Shown in pieces: positions 7,811 to 17,637 of a stretch of 64,000 nucleotides of DNA (positions are counted from its first letter, which is position 1; each line of letters opens with the position of its first letter). Below the pieces are notes generated by a model, which was not told where the DNA came from, ran no database searches, and was given only the letters and a program-made list of their open reading frames with translations. Source of the DNA: Aliidiomarina sp. B3213 (GTDB lineage: Bacteria; Pseudomonadota; Gammaproteobacteria; Enterobacterales; Alteromonadaceae); assembly GCF_003290085.1 (NCBI RefSeq), contig NZ_QMKJ01000002.1, forward strand, positions 124,001-188,000. Reading direction: 5' to 3'. Made by a program: the position numbers and the translations under genes.

Positions 7811-9889
7811 CTATCGAGAAACATCTACCATTGCTGGTCGGCGGTAGCCGCTGTCGAAGAAGCTGAATGCGAAGCCGAGTTGAATGATGGGTTCCATTTG
7901 TTCGGCTGGCACGATTACACTGGCCGTAAAACCGAAGCCACCTAGATTGAAGTGAGCATTTGCTTCGGCGTAGAGGTAGCTATTGCGAGAGCTGTCACTT
8001 CCACTGATGTACGTTCGTGTATCAGAACTAAAATCACCGTCTATTTCTATGGTTTCGGCTAAATCCCAGCTTGAAAAATCATACGCTTGGTTAATGGTAA
8101 GTGAAGTAATTACCCGGTCCGAATAAAAACTCTTCCAGAAGCCAGCACCAATACTAATGTGAGCCGTGTCTAACTCAACTGTTTCTAAATCCCAATAGTT
8201 TATAAAGCTTCCACGGTCGACTTGATAGACGTCGAAAGCGTGCGTTCTTCGCCCAGCACTTCCTTGCACGGTGAAATTTAGCGTGTCGAAGTAACGCTGT
8301 ACGTTTATGACAAAGTCGTCTGAAGAGCCCCAATAATCTATATTTCCGCCATAAGCAGCTTCTTGGAACTCCTGGTAATGCCCGTCAGTTCCCTCTCTCA
8401 AATTTGAGCTCATGGGAATACGGTAAGTAGAACTAGGCTCACCATTGCCACGCAAGGTATACAATGCCACTCGCCAGCCATAACTATAAGGCTCGCGGTA
8501 TGCAGGCGCTTCGTATACACGGCTATAGCGCTGTTCGTTTTGAAGCTCTATTAAATCTTGTTGAATTTGAAAATCTGGGTCGAATCCTTTCTCACCTCTG
8601 CGCCCTACTCGTATAGCGTAAGAACCCGCTTCGGCTAACTCTCTGTCGTAGGTGTTGCCCCTCGACTGTATCCAATTGTCGCTGTCCCTGCGAATTTCAA
8701 AGACGCCTTCTCGGTTTTCCACAGCCAACGCAAGCGAACCATACTGGCGTGCCTCAAGCTCCGCGTTTACATAAGCGAAAGCTGCGCCTCTAGGAATATT
8801 TAACGTTTCGTTTCTGTCTCTGTAACGCTCTGAACGAATGGTTAACCCGTACAGTCGACCAGATTCGAGTGGATGCGTTTGTGGTGAACCTAAGCTTTCG
8901 CTACCAATGCGCACGTTGGCGTCTACCGGATCTAAATAGAAATAAACCAGAGCTTCTTCTGCGTTGGTAACAGCCTGCGTGGTATAACGGTCCACTTCCT
9001 GGAATCGTTCAATACGCGATCCCGAAATAGTGATGTCTCCTCGACGCGCGACAAGCGAGAACGAGTTGCCAAGATTTGATATGGGTAACCATGCAGTCAT
9101 ACCTCGGCTGTCGGTAGAGAGTTCTGTTTCTTGGCCATTCACCCTTAGGTAGATCTTTGCTAACTGTTGCGGGGTCGCCGTACTTTCATGAATTAACGCG
9201 ATCGCAATTTGTTTTCCGTCTTCATGCACGATAGGAAGCGCTTTTAAAGCTCGAACACTCGCTTCTGACACCTCTGCAAAATAAGTCTCGAAAGTTGCTT
9301 GGCTGCCATTTTGAGTAATAAAACTTTCTGCAAGCACACCGTCTCGATGTGCAATGTTATAACCATCGATAGCTCGTGCAAGTCTTTGTGCAGGTTGGGT
9401 GCTGTCAGCTTGCTCAATATAGTAAACAGCATTGAGGCTCGGAGCTTTGCGTCTCGCTTTTTGAGTCAGTGCTGTGACACCTGAGCGTTCAATTCGAAGC
9501 CTTACATACCACGTTCCGTCGTTGCGGTTACGTTGCTCGAAATCAACCTGCAAGTTTTCCAGCTCAACATTCGACCAAGAAAACGAAGAAGCTACGAACT
9601 CGCTCGTAATCTCCTGATCTTCCGCTTCTCTCAAATCTTGCCGAGTTTCGGTGCGTACATTTACCAGAATCATTTCTGCTAGTTCGTCACGCGCTGCTTG
9701 TAGAGCCCGCTCCCGCGTTTCACCGAACCCATGTCCGTATGCGTAGCGGTCGTTTTGCAGACCTATTGTAGTTATTTCTTCTCGGCTGGTTTGTTGAGTA
9801 TTGCTGTTGTCGCCGAAGGGTAGGCTTGAGCAGCCTGAGCTGACAATTGCGAACGCAATAATAAGGAGGATTCTGTAGTTTTTAGACAT
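7811..9889 (-). CDS. Outer-membrane lipoprotein with LPP20-like N-terminal domain
   Basis: The 692-residue product has a lipoprotein signal, with hydrophobic LLIIAFAIVSSGC and the acylated Cys near residue 20. Residues about 50-150 (YAYGHGFGETRERALQAARDELAEMI) resemble the LPP20/flagellar assembly lipoprotein fold. A middle part around DPVDANVRIGSESLGSP looks like a PEGA-type beta domain. The C-terminal 250 residues alternate polar and hydrophobic strands and end in SFFDSGYRRPAMVDVSR; I do not recognise a family there. It follows the smaller LPP20 lipoprotein at 9977-10459, so the two may form one surface complex. Its function is unknown. Confidence 0.65.
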   Translation of the reverse strand: MSKNYRILLIIAFAIVSSGCSSLPFGDNSNTQQTSREEITTIGLQNDRYAYGHGFGETRERALQAARDELAEMILVNVRTETRQDLREAEDQEITSEFVASSFSWSNVELENLQVDFEQRNRNDGTWYVRLRIERSGVTALTQKARRKAPSLNAVYYIEQADSTQPAQRLARAIDGYNIAHRDGVLAESFITQNGSQATFETYFAEVSEASVRALKALPIVHEDGKQIAIALIHESTATPQQLAKIYLRVNGQETELSTDSRGMTAWLPISNLGNSFSLVARRGDITISGSRIERFQEVDRYTTQAVTNAEEALVYFYLDPVDANVRIGSESLGSPQTHPLESGRLYGLTIRSERYRDRNETLNIPRGAAFAYVNAELEARQYGSLALAVENREGVFEIRRDSDNWIQSRGNTYDRELAEAGSYAIRVGRRGEKGFDPDFQIQQDLIELQNEQRYSRVYEAPAYREPYSYGWRVALYTLRGNGEPSSTYRIPMSSNLREGTDGHYQEFQEAAYGGNIDYWGSSDDFVINVQRYFDTLNFTVQGSAGRRTHAFDVYQVDRGSFINYWDLETVELDTAHISIGAGFWKSFYSDRVITSLTINQAYDFSSWDLAETIEIDGDFSSDTRTYISGSDSSRNSYLYAEANAHFNLGGFGFTASVIVPAEQMEPIIQLGFAFSFFDSGYRRPAMVDVSR

Positions 9890-9920
9890 TGCTACTCTTT
9901 TCCTAAGTGGGAGCAGAAAA

Positions 9921-9967
9921 TGGGGTCAGAGCAAGGTAATTGCTCTGACCCCGAAAGCTCTGACCCC
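9921..9967. repeat. GGGGTCAGAGCA palindrome plus extra half-arm
   Basis: GGGGTCAGAGCA at 9922-9933 pairs with TGCTCTGACCCC at 9941-9952, and a further CTCTGACCCC arm follows at 9958-9967. The whole sits between two lipoprotein genes. The same composite of a full palindrome plus a spare right arm recurs at 17589-17633. Confidence 0.8.
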
Positions 9968-9976
9968 GAGCTTGGG

Positions 9977-10459
9977 CTATCCATCTTTCCTAGTTTCGCG
10001 CATACGCTCTTCGAATTCGTCTAGAATTTCACGACCGGTACGAGCACCTTGATTGCGTGGCATACGCATTCTTACGAACACTCGTGTAGAGCCGTCTGGC
10101 AAGCGAATACGTTCTGCTTTGTCGGCCTCAATAGAAGTTACCGTTTCTTGCACACGTGCTTGAACAGCAGAAATAAACGTACCCGAAGTTGCCGGATCGC
10201 CTAAGTCTACTTGACCGGCTTGGCGCGCTTCACTCTCTACATAAATAGCAAAAGACTCGGCTAGTTGTGCTTGCGCATTCAAACGTGCTTGTCTTGCTGC
10301 TAAGTTTGAGTCGCGGCTAACACCTTCACCAAAGCCGTAAAAGTATGTTTCTGGTTCCGCTTGTACGTCGAACCACTCTGGCCATTCAGACTCGGGCTTC
10401 GACGCACAACCTGCAAGCGCAATTGCAGCAGCAGAGATAAGTAATAGTAACTTTTTCAT
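9977..10459 (-). CDS. LPP20 family lipoprotein
   Basis: This 160-residue protein has a clear lipoprotein signal (MKKLLLLISAAAIALAGC, lipobox LAGC). It then contains PEWFDVQAEPETYFYGFGEG and LAARQARLNAQAQLAESF, the pattern of the LPP20 family. Such proteins are periplasmic-facing outer-membrane lipoproteins; some are linked to flagella or to surface beta-barrel partners, but the role here is unknown. It precedes the larger LPP20-like lipoprotein by 87 bases containing a palindromic repeat. A GGAG-like ribosome site precedes the ATG. Confidence 0.75.
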   Translation of the reverse strand: MKKLLLLISAAAIALAGCASKPESEWPEWFDVQAEPETYFYGFGEGVSRDSNLAARQARLNAQAQLAESFAIYVESEARQAGQVDLGDPATSGTFISAVQARVQETVTSIEADKAERIRLPDGSTRVFVRMRMPRNQGARTGREILDEFEERMRETRKDG

Positions 10460-10480
10460 AGCTTTCTCCTTAGAGTTGGC

Positions 10481-10501
10481 GACGGGCTGAAGCCTGTCCC
10501 C
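10481..10501. repeat. GGGGACAGGCTTCAGCCCGTC-type repeat
   Basis: GACGGGCTGAAGCCTGTCCCC here matches units at 7759-7782, 21432-21449 and, more loosely, 23497-23518. It is imperfectly palindromic and intergenic, like a REP element. Confidence 0.65.
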
Positions 10502-10602
10502 TTTTGATCTACCTCAAGCATAGCCCGAACCAACGTAACAACGCACCCGAAATTTGTTAGAAAGTGTATTAAATGTTTCTAATCTTTAATGGACAAGGAT
10601 TT

Positions 10603-10629
10603 CGTTCGGACCGCATGGCGGTCTGTACA
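10603..10629. repeat. ACCGC-GCGGT palindromic repeat
   Basis: TTCGGACCGCATGGCGGTCTGTACA just downstream of pgi belongs to the ACCGC-NNN-GCGGTCCGTACG family found between many genes in this window. The ACCGC/GCGGT arms can form a short hairpin and may act as a transcript end. Confidence 0.65.
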
Positions 10630-10633
10630 GTAA

Positions 10634-12142
10634 TTAATCCCGTGTCATCTTTATAAATGAGTCCGTAGATTCATCAAAGCTATCATCACTGCGGTTCTGT
10701 ATAGCCGCCAACGTTTTCACAGCTATCTTCTTACCCAACTCAACACCGGGCTGGTCGAAGCTATTTAGATTCCAAATAACGCCCTGGGTAAAAACTTTAT
10801 GCTCGTAAGCCGCGATGATCGCACCAAAACTCTCAGGAGTTAACTCTTTCAACGCCAGAAGATTACTAGGATGCCCACCAGGATAATAATTTCGCGCAGT
10901 GCCGTCTTCAGATCCATACGCCATAAGCTTTCTATGTGCTAAGCAATTCGCCACCGACAATTCCTGTTGGTCAGCTAAGCTGCTTTGAACAGCTAACGAG
11001 AATCCTGGCCCTTTCCTTTGTAATACCATTAAAAAGTCGGCTGCAAACTTGTCAAAACCTTGGTGTAGATGCTGAAAGAATGCGTGCTGACCGTTAGGGC
11101 CAAATGCTCCCCATACAATAGGGCCGGTGGGATAATTTATTGCTTTATTATCTGCAGAACATTGCTTCCCATTACTTTCCATATCCAATTGCTGCAAATA
11201 AGAAGGAACATGCAGGAACCGACCATCATAAGGCAATATTGCAAGGTTATTAATGGCTCTTACTTCTCGGTTATACACGCCCAGTAATGCCATAAGCATA
11301 GGGATATTTTTCTCAATTGGCGCAGTTGCAAAGTGTTCATCCATGTCTCGCGCACCACTTAATAAGCGCTCAAAAACGTCTAAACCACAACTGATTGCTA
11401 TCGATAAGCCCATAGCAGACCACAAAGAAAACCTTCCGCCGACACCTTCGTTCATGGCCAATTGGTTTTTTCGTGGTATTCCAAAAGCATCCATTTTTTC
11501 AGGGTATGCCGACACCGCAACCAAATGGTTTTGTAGCCAGTCAGACTCTGTTTTTCCGTGTATGTTAAGCCGTTCTAAAGCCCACGTTTTCACGGTATCA
11601 ACATTAGCAAACGTGTCAGCCGTGCCGAATGACTTTGACGCTACTATAAACAAGGTGGTTTCTGGGTTTAAATGCGGAAGTTCAACGTGAAGCTGCTCAC
11701 CGTCCATCGATGATACAAAGTGAGTATGGGCGACACGGGCATTTTTGTCGGTAGCAAATTCTTTTAGGGCAAAACTAGACATAAGTGGACCCAGATCAGA
11801 CCCACCTACACCTATATTCACGACATCTGTAATAGCCTCACCTGTAGCACCAAGCCACTCGCCTTTACGTAGTAATTTAACGATTTCTATAAAACGTTTA
11901 GATTCAGCATTATTCAGTACATCACTATTACGACACAGAGTATGCGATACAGGTCGACTCTCTGTTGCGTTAGTGTACTTCCCCTCCAAAAGGCGCGTTT
12001 TAATGTCATTAAAGTCATTGGGAAGTCTACGTTGCGCAAAATCTCGAATGTCCTCGTGAGACAGGAACTGGTAACTCCAATCAAAAATAAGCTGATTAAA
12101 TTGTATTTGCTGTAACGGCACTGTTTGACTTTTCGGCGTCAT
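10634..12142 (-). CDS. pgi: Glucose-6-phosphate isomerase
   Basis: The enzyme interconverts glucose-6-phosphate and fructose-6-phosphate in glycolysis and gluconeogenesis. Diagnostic segments are [14 protein letters not shown] (sugar-phosphate loop), [12 protein letters not shown] (signature 1), MESNGK with the catalytic Glu, GGHPSN, and [13 protein letters not shown] (signature 2 with the active-site Lys). At 502 residues it is about 45 shorter than the E. coli enzyme, mostly at the N-terminus, but no catalytic region is missing. The ATG lies inside the last 47 bases of galU, implying translational coupling in a ugd-galU-pgi operon that supplies UDP-sugars for envelope polysaccharide. Confidence 0.95.
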   Translation of the reverse strand: MTPKSQTVPLQQIQFNQLIFDWSYQFLSHEDIRDFAQRRLPNDFNDIKTRLLEGKYTNATESRPVSHTLCRNSDVLNNAESKRFIEIVKLLRKGEWLGATGEAITDVVNIGVGGSDLGPLMSSFALKEFATDKNARVAHTHFVSSMDGEQLHVELPHLNPETTLFIVASKSFGTADTFANVDTVKTWALERLNIHGKTESDWLQNHLVAVSAYPEKMDAFGIPRKNQLAMNEGVGGRFSLWSAMGLSIAISCGLDVFERLLSGARDMDEHFATAPIEKNIPMLMALLGVYNREVRAINNLAILPYDGRFLHVPSYLQQLDMESNGKQCSADNKAINYPTGPIVWGAFGPNGQHAFFQHLHQGFDKFAADFLMVLQRKGPGFSLAVQSSLADQQELSVANCLAHRKLMAYGSEDGTARNYYPGGHPSNLLALKELTPESFGAIIAAYEHKVFTQGVIWNLNSFDQPGVELGKKIAVKTLAAIQNRSDDSFDESTDSFIKMTRD

Positions 12143-13022
12143 AAGCCTCTCGCAATAATTGTTTTAATTCTGGATGGCGATTTGCGTACGCTATAAATGC
12201 TTGCACATATTGAAGCTTACTCCCACAGTCATAGCTTCGTCCAGTCATGTAATGAGCATGTACCCGCTCAAGATTGAGTAATTGCTCTACAGCATCAGTT
12301 AATTGAATTTCATCCCCAGCTCCAGGTGTTGTTGCCTCCAACAGTGCCCAAATTCTCGGTGAAAATACATAGCGGCCGATGACAGCCAAATTTGACGGTG
12401 CTTCGCTAACCTTTGGCTTCTCTACCAAGGATCCAATCGGCCCAGATTTACCCGGTTTTAAGTCTAGGCCGTTCATATTAGCGATACCGTATTGGTCCAC
12501 TTTGTCCCATGGCACCTCACCCACCAAGATTTGACTATTGAAGGTTCGGTGATAGTCGCTAATCATTTGCGCTAAGTTTTCACGAAACAAATTCGTTGTG
12601 CTTTCGTCAATAAGTACGTCGGGAAGTACCACTGCAAATGGGTCATTACCTACGATAGGCTTAGCACACAAAACAGCATGGCCTAATCCTCGTGCAATCC
12701 CTTGGCGAATATGCATTATTGTAGTTCCTGGTGGCCGAATAGACTGAACTTCTTCTAACAACTGACGCTTCACTCGCTTCTCTAGGGTTGTTTCAAGTTC
12801 AAAGCTGGTGTCAAAGTGATTTTCAATTGAATTTTTAGAAGCGTGCGTTACCAATATTATGTCGGTTAGCCCTGCTGCAGCACATTCTTCTACAATAAAT
12901 TGAATAAGAGGCTTGTCGACTAGAGGCAGCATTTCTTTCGGTATAGCCTTGGTTGCGGGTAACATTCTTGTACCTAGCCCAGCAACAGGAATGACAACTT
13001 TTTTTACTGGTGAGGTTTGCAT
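12096..13022 (-). CDS. galU: UTP-glucose-1-phosphate uridylyltransferase
   Basis: It makes UDP-glucose from UTP and glucose-1-phosphate. The N-terminal [30 protein letters not shown] region holds the nucleotide-binding GxGTR and the EMLP motif typical of bacterial Gal[15 protein letters not shown] and [11 protein letters not shown] follow in family order. The start is taken at ATG 13022, where AGGAG lies nine bases upstream and the N-terminus matches family length; in-frame ATGs at 13040 and 13055 are possible but would overlap or nearly touch ugd. Its product feeds Ugd encoded just upstream. Confidence 0.95.
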   Translation of the reverse strand: MQTSPVKKVVIPVAGLGTRMLPATKAIPKEMLPLVDKPLIQFIVEECAAAGLTDIILVTHASKNSIENHFDTSFELETTLEKRVKRQLLEEVQSIRPPGTTIMHIRQGIARGLGHAVLCAKPIVGNDPFAVVLPDVLIDESTTNLFRENLAQMISDYHRTFNSQILVGEVPWDKVDQYGIANMNGLDLKPGKSGPIGSLVEKPKVSEAPSNLAVIGRYVFSPRIWALLEATTPGAGDEIQLTDAVEQLLNLERVHAHYMTGRSYDCGSKLQYVQAFIAYANRHPELKQLLREAYDAEKSNSAVTANTI

Positions 13023-13044
13023 AATTGTTTGCTCCTTCATTCCT

Positions 13045-14229
13045 TTAAGCGTCACTATGGAATAAATCTCGGGTGTATACTTTTGACTGAACGTCTAACA
13101 AAGACTCCGCTAAACGGTTCGACACAATAACGTCTGCTTGTTGTTTGAAGCTCTTTAGATCTTGAATTACAGGCGAGTGAAAAAAGTGAGTTACTGTTAG
13201 CGCAGGTTCATACAAAATAATCTCTATACCTTTCGCTTTTAGGCGTTTCATAACACCTTGAACCGCAGACGCACGAAAGTTGTCGGACCCTTGCTTCATA
13301 ACAAGCCGATAAATACCTACGACCTTAGGATTCAACGCCATAATGTCTTCAGCGATAAAGTCCTTTCGGGTGCGGTTCGCGTCGACAATGGCCTGAATAA
13401 TATTTTGGGGAACGTCCTTGTAATTGGCGAGTAATTGCTTGGTGTCCTTGGGTAAGCAATACCCGCCAAATCCAAAACTGGGGTTGTTATAGTGCATGCC
13501 AATCCGAGGGTCTAAACATACTCCCTCAATAATCGAATGAGTATCTAACTTGTGCACTGCCGCATACGTGTCTAGCTCATTAAAATAAGCCACGCGCATG
13601 GCAAGGTAAGTGTTAGAGAACAGCTTTACCGCTTCAGCTTCTGTGTTATCAATAAAAAGCTCTGGAACGTCTTTGTTCTGAGCGCAAGATTTATACATTT
13701 GAGCCAATTGACGAGCACGAGGACCGCGCTCACCAATAATAATTCGCGAAGGGTTCAGGTTGTCATGAAGAGCCAGCCCTTCACGCAGAAACTCCGGCAT
13801 GAATACTAGATTTTGCGTCGCAAACTTGATCTTCGAAGACTCGGTAAAGCCAACAGGTATCGTGCTTTTAATGACGATTAACGCACTTGGATTTAATTCA
13901 GTGATCTGCTGAATAACTTGCTCAACTGAAGACGTATCAAAGTGGTTTGATTTTGGGTCGTAGTCGGTTGGAGTAGCAACAATAAAATACTGCGCGCTTG
14001 CGAACTCGCTTTCCGCATCGCTCGCGGTTTTCGCGGTTAAGTTCAGGCTTTTTGATTGCAGGAACTCAGTAATTTTCGGGTCTTGAATGGGTGACGTTTT
14101 GTTTCGTATTGCGTCAACTCTTGTCGAGTCGATATCGACCGCAGTTACGCGAAATTGGGTAGACAGTAATACCGCGTTTGAGAGACCAACGTAGCCTAAA
14201 CCAACAACGACAATTTGAGGATTTTCCAT
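13045..14229 (-). CDS. ugd: UDP-glucose 6-dehydrogenase
   Basis: It oxidises UDP-glucose to UDP-glucuronate with two NAD+. An N-terminal Rossmann motif ([15 protein letters not shown]) is followed by VATPTDYDP, the [11 protein letters not shown] segment, the central FNELDTYA helix and the active-site Cys in [14 protein letters not shown]. It is about 394 residues with the ATG start at 14229, matching the short Ugd form of Gammaproteobacteria; a GTG nine bases upstream is an alternative. It is the first gene of the ugd-galU-pgi group. Confidence 0.93.
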   Translation of the reverse strand: MENPQIVVVGLGYVGLSNAVLLSTQFRVTAVDIDSTRVDAIRNKTSPIQDPKITEFLQSKSLNLTAKTASDAESEFASAQYFIVATPTDYDPKSNHFDTSSVEQVIQQITELNPSALIVIKSTIPVGFTESSKIKFATQNLVFMPEFLREGLALHDNLNPSRIIIGERGPRARQLAQMYKSCAQNKDVPELFIDNTEAEAVKLFSNTYLAMRVAYFNELDTYAAVHKLDTHSIIEGVCLDPRIGMHYNNPSFGFGGYCLPKDTKQLLANYKDVPQNIIQAIVDANRTRKDFIAEDIMALNPKVVGIYRLVMKQGSDNFRASAVQGVMKRLKAKGIEIILYEPALTVTHFFHSPVIQDLKSFKQQADVIVSNRLAESLLDVQSKVYTRDLFHSDA

Positions 14230-14309
14230 ACGACTCACGTTTCACGAGTAGCGAACATGAGTTAACTGTTGCAGGAAATTATGAAGCTTTCTTTACAGCC
14301 CTCAGTTTG

Positions 14310-15311
14310 TCACGGAAGTTTCATATTAAAATGCAAATACGCACGCTGGGTAGCAATGCGCCCGCGCGGTGTGCGCTGAATAAATCCTTGTTGAATGAGG
14401 AATGGTTCAATGACATCTTCAATCGTGTCTTTTTCTTCACCGATAGCTGCAGCTAGGTTTTCCAGACCTACCGGCCCACCGTCGAATTTCTCGATAATGG
14501 CTTCAAGAAGTTTACGGTCCATGTAGTCGAAACCAGCTTTATCCACGTCAACCATATTTAGTGCTTGCGAGGCTACTTCAGCGGTAATGTGACCGTCGGC
14601 ACGAACTTCTGCGTAGTCTCTAACCCTTCTAAGCAAACGGTTGGCGATTCTTGGCGTACCTCTAGAGCGCGCAGCTACTTCTTTTGCACCTTGCTCGTCC
14701 ATTTTAAGGTCTAGGAAATGCGCTGAGCGCTTTACGATGGTCGTGAGGTCTTCCACGTTATAAAACTCTAAACGCTGCACTATGCCGAAGCGGTCTCTTA
14801 GTGGGCTAGTTAAAGCGCCAGCACGTGTCGTTGCGCCGACCAATGTAAAAGGTGGCAAATCGAGCTTAATTGAACGTGCTGCGGGGCCCTCTCCTATCAT
14901 GATATCTAGCTGATAGTCTTCCATAGCCGGATAGAGCACTTCCTCAACCACTGGGCTTAAGCGGTGGATTTCGTCGATAAAGAGTACGTCGTTAGGTTCT
15001 AAGTTGGTAAGAAGCGCTGCGAGATCGCCCGCTTTTTCAAGAACTGGTCCGGAAGTTGTTTTTATGCTTACGTTCATTTCATTAGCGATGATATTCGCCA
15101 GTGTGGTTTTACCTAATCCTGGAGGTCCAAAAATAAGGACATGATCGAGCGCATCTTCACGGCCTCGCGCTGCTTCAATGTAAATTCCAAGCTGTTCAAC
15201 TACGTGGGCTTGGCCGGTGTAGTCTTCCAGTTTTTTAGGACGAATCGCACGGTCTATCGCTTCATCTTCATTAGTAGCGCTGGCTTGGACCATGCGGTCT
15301 GGTTCGATCAT
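14310..15311 (-). CDS. ruvB: Holliday junction branch migration ATPase RuvB
   Basis: RuvB is the hexameric motor that, with RuvA, drives branch migration of Holliday junctions. The protein (333 aa) opens MIEPDRMV...[13 protein letters not shown], as in E. coli. Walker A is [11 protein letters not shown], Walker B is LFIDEIHRL, sensor 1 is [18 protein letters not shown], and the C-terminal winged helix ends [14 protein letters not shown]. It follows ruvA after 10 bases, forming ruvCAB with ruvC upstream. Confidence 0.98.
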   Translation of the reverse strand: MIEPDRMVQASATNEDEAIDRAIRPKKLEDYTGQAHVVEQLGIYIEAARGREDALDHVLIFGPPGLGKTTLANIIANEMNVSIKTTSGPVLEKAGDLAALLTNLEPNDVLFIDEIHRLSPVVEEVLYPAMEDYQLDIMIGEGPAARSIKLDLPPFTLVGATTRAGALTSPLRDRFGIVQRLEFYNVEDLTTIVKRSAHFLDLKMDEQGAKEVAARSRGTPRIANRLLRRVRDYAEVRADGHITAEVASQALNMVDVDKAGFDYMDRKLLEAIIEKFDGGPVGLENLAAAIGEEKDTIEDVIEPFLIQQGFIQRTPRGRIATQRAYLHFNMKLP

Positions 15312-15321
15312 TTACGAGTCC

Positions 15322-15936
15322 TCAAAGCATCGCTTTTAAAGCGGTGCGTATCAATGTTTCTGCATCCATGTCTTCTGTAGCAACTTTACGAATCATGGTT
15401 TCTGCTTGATTCGGCTTGTAGCCTAACGCTATTAACGCGCTTAAAGCTTCTTCTTTCGCACTTGGAGCAGGCGCAGCAGAAGGAGTTGAAATTGCAGCAC
15501 CTGGCAGCCCTGTATCGTAATCGGCACCTGTGAAGTCTTTCAAGCGATCACGCATTTCCACCACGAGACGCTCCGCGGTCTTCTTACCCACGCCAGGAAT
15601 TTTCACTAAGGTTGTGACGTCGTTATGCTGTACGGTTTGAATAAACTGTCCGGCGCTCATGCCCGACAATATGGTAAGTGCCAACTTCGGCCCTACGCCT
15701 TGTGCTTTAATCAATAAACGAAATAAAGCACGCTCGTCTGCGGTGTTGAAGCCAAAAAGTAATTGCGCGTCTTCCCTCACAACAAAATGCGTCCATAGTG
15801 TCACTTCAGCACCGGTTTCGGGAAGGTCGTAAAAGCAGGTCATCGGTACACTCACCTCATAACCCACGCCATTCACGTCGATAAGAAGTTCTGGGGGGTG
15901 TTTTGCTACGAGTGTTCCGTGAAGTCTACCGATCAT
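15322..15936 (-). CDS. ruvA: Holliday junction DNA helicase subunit RuvA
   Basis: This 204-residue protein begins [28 protein letters not shown], the OB-fold start of RuvA. Tandem helix-hairpin-helix motifs follow ([17 protein letters not shown] and [23 protein letters not shown]). An Ala/Pro linker leads to the C-terminal RuvB-binding domain ([21 protein letters not shown]). It binds four-way junctions as a tetramer and loads RuvB. A palindromic repeat lies in the 145-base gap to ruvC. Confidence 0.98.
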   Translation of the reverse strand: MIGRLHGTLVAKHPPELLIDVNGVGYEVSVPMTCFYDLPETGAEVTLWTHFVVREDAQLLFGFNTADERALFRLLIKAQGVGPKLALTILSGMSAGQFIQTVQHNDVTTLVKIPGVGKKTAERLVVEMRDRLKDFTGADYDTGLPGAAISTPSAAPAPSAKEEALSALIALGYKPNQAETMIRKVATEDMDAETLIRTALKAML

Positions 15937-16016
15937 TTTTATACCGCTTTTTATTGTTTTTCATTAGCTTTGTATCGTAACCGAGAAGCACTTTTCCGTC
16001 TAGCGTTGGGATGGGT

Positions 16017-16066
16017 CAGTGGCACATTGGAACATCACCGTGGAGACCGCACGGCGGTCCGTACGA
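16017..16066. repeat. Long form of the ACCGC-GCGGTCCGTACG repeat
   Basis: Beginning with CAGTGGCACATTGGAACATC and ending GACCGCACGGCGGTCCGTAC, this unit lies between ruvC and ruvA. An inverted, near-identical copy lies at 21311-21360 after cmoB. Shorter versions keep only the ACCGC/GCGGT hairpin. The conserved flank shows that the mobile unit is larger than the hairpin. Confidence 0.75.
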
Positions 16067-16081
16067 AGATGAAAACTGCCG

Positions 16082-16597
16082 TTACGAACGAGCAATTAAA
16101 GTTTGATAAGTGTGTGCGTGGCAGATAGCTACAGCAAGAGCATCCGCAGCATCAGCTTGTGGTTTGTTGGGCAGTTTAAGTACATGCATAACCATATGCT
16201 GAACTTGCTCTTTTTTAGCTGCGCCCGTACCTACAACAGACTGTTTGATTTGCCGAGCTGAGTACTCACACACCTCTAAGCCCGCATTTGCAGCGGCGAC
16301 CATGGCTACTCCACGAGCCTGCCCAAGCTTTAACGCCGAATCTGGATTACGAGCCATAAACACTTGTTCAATGGCGAATTGAGTAGGGGAATACTGTTCT
16401 ATGAGTTCAGAAACACCCGCAAATATAGTTTTAAGACGCTCCGCCATAGTTGGTTCGCCTTGCGTGGTTGTCGCAACACTTGTCGATGCAGCTCGAATAC
16501 ATCCACTACCCAGGTAAGTCAGTCGACTCCCCTGCTGGCGGATAATACCGAACCCCGTTATACGAGACCCCGGATCGATACCGAGAATGATGGACAA
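16082..16597 (-). CDS. ruvC: Crossover junction endodeoxyribonuclease RuvC
   Basis: RuvC cuts Holliday junctions symmetrically. [16 protein letters not shown] holds the first catalytic Asp, [11 protein letters not shown] the Glu, and [16 protein letters not shown] the C-terminal acidic pair. It is 171 residues, normal for the family. It is the first gene of ruvCAB, with a ribosome site (AGGAGAA) before the ATG. The usual partner yebC lies upstream, separated by two palindromes. Confidence 0.97.
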   Translation of the reverse strand: MSIILGIDPGSRITGFGIIRQQGSRLTYLGSGCIRAASTSVATTTQGEPTMAERLKTIFAGVSELIEQYSPTQFAIEQVFMARNPDSALKLGQARGVAMVAAANAGLEVCEYSARQIKQSVVGTGAAKKEQVQHMVMHVLKLPNKPQADAADALAVAICHAHTYQTLIARS

Positions 16598-16620
16598 ATT
16601 TGTTCTCCTTTTCCTTAAAA

Positions 16621-16653
16621 ATGGGGTCAGAGCACTAAGTGCTCTGACCCCAT
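16621..16653. repeat. Perfect GGGGTCAGAGCACT palindrome
   Basis: Sixteen-base arms ATGGGGTCAGAGCACT and AGTGCTCTGACCCCAT flank a single central A: a perfect 33-base palindrome just upstream of ruvC. A sister copy lies 133 bases further on. Perfect arms imply recent insertion, ongoing correction, or selection on the hairpin. Confidence 0.85.
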
Positions 16654-16785
16654 ACTATGTTTCCTTGCATGCCCTACGCAACCTGCGTTTCGGCAAGAAA
16701 TCCTTTAAATTCGTCAAAGTCACGCTAACGGACAGTTTTAACTCTTAACTCATTGACTATATTGGATTTCATCTTCAGTCAGATT

Positions 16786-16814
16786 GGGGTCAGAGCACTA
16801 GGTGCTCTGACCCC
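16786..16814. repeat. GGGGTCAGAGCACT palindrome downstream of yebC
   Basis: GGGGTCAGAGCAC and GTGCTCTGACCCC pair around a three-base loop. It ends nine bases past the yebC stop, where a hairpin could protect the transcript end, although no T tract follows. Confidence 0.8.
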
Positions 16815-16823
16815 ATTTTGTCT

Positions 16824-17567
16824 TTATTCTTCAGAGAGAAGATCCCACGGAATATCGGCGTTGTGATATACGTTCTGTACGTCGTCTAAATCGTCGAGTA
16901 TGTCGATCATTTTTACCACGGTTTGTGCAGTTTCAACGTCTAGTTCCGCCTTAGTTGCAGGCACTTGAGTTACTTCTGCGTTGTCGGTGGTTAAACCGGC
17001 TGCGTCTAATGCGTCTTTTACCGAGCCAAAGTCTTCTGGTGTGGTGAATACATCGATTGCACCATCGTCGTAAGTCACAACGTCTTCTGCACCACCTTCT
17101 AACGCGGCTTCCATCACTGTTTCTTCGTTTGCTCCAGGCGCGAAACTGAGTACACCGCGTTTGCTAAACAAATAAGCGACAGAACCGTCTGTACCTAAAT
17201 TACCACCATGTTTCGTGAAAGCATGACGCACCTCTGACACGGTACGATTTCGGTTATCACTCATGCATTCCACCATTACGGCTACGCCATTAGGGCCGTA
17301 GCCCTCGTAGGTGATTTCTTCCATGTTGTCCGCATCGAGCTCGCCCGCTCCGCGGGCAACGGCAGTGTCTATAGTGTCGCGTTTCATATTGTTCGACAAA
17401 GCTTTGTCGATAGCGGCGCGTAAACGAGGATTGGTGTCAGGATCAGAGCCGCCTTGGCGAGACGCCACAACTAGCTCTCGTATCAATTTGGTAAAAATCT
17501 TACCGCGCTTAGCGTCTTGCGCAGCCTTGCGGTGCTTGATGTTTGCCCATTTTGAATGTCCTGCCAT
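16824..17567 (-). CDS. yebC: YebC/PmpR family protein (TACO1 fold)
   Basis: The start is ATG 17567 behind a strong CGGAGGAAAC site; the N-terminus [21 protein letters not shown] is the hallmark of the family. At 247 residues it shows the three-domain organisation, including [14 protein letters not shown] and [21 protein letters not shown]. Family members act as DNA-binding regulators, and recent work ties YebC to ribosome rescue at proline stretches. Its place between aspS and ruvC is conserved in Gammaproteobacteria. Confidence 0.95.
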   Translation of the reverse strand: MAGHSKWANIKHRKAAQDAKRGKIFTKLIRELVVASRQGGSDPDTNPRLRAAIDKALSNNMKRDTIDTAVARGAGELDADNMEEITYEGYGPNGVAVMVECMSDNRNRTVSEVRHAFTKHGGNLGTDGSVAYLFSKRGVLSFAPGANEETVMEAALEGGAEDVVTYDDGAIDVFTTPEDFGSVKDALDAAGLTTDNAEVTQVPATKAELDVETAQTVVKMIDILDDLDDVQNVYHNADIPWDLLSEE

Positions 17568-17588
17568 GTTTCCTCCGTTCTTTAAGAT

Positions 17589-17633
17589 GGGGTCAGAGCA
17601 CATTGTGCTCTGACCCCAAAGTGCTCTGACCCC
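17589..17633. repeat. Composite GGGGTCAGAGCA palindrome between aspS and yebC
   Basis: A full palindrome GGGGTCAGAGCACATTGTGC...CCCC (17589-17617) is followed by a second right arm GTGCTCTGACCCC (17621-17633). It occupies almost the whole gap between aspS and yebC. The same full-palindrome-plus-spare-arm design occurs at 9921-9967. Confidence 0.8.
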
Positions 17634-17637
17634 AATT

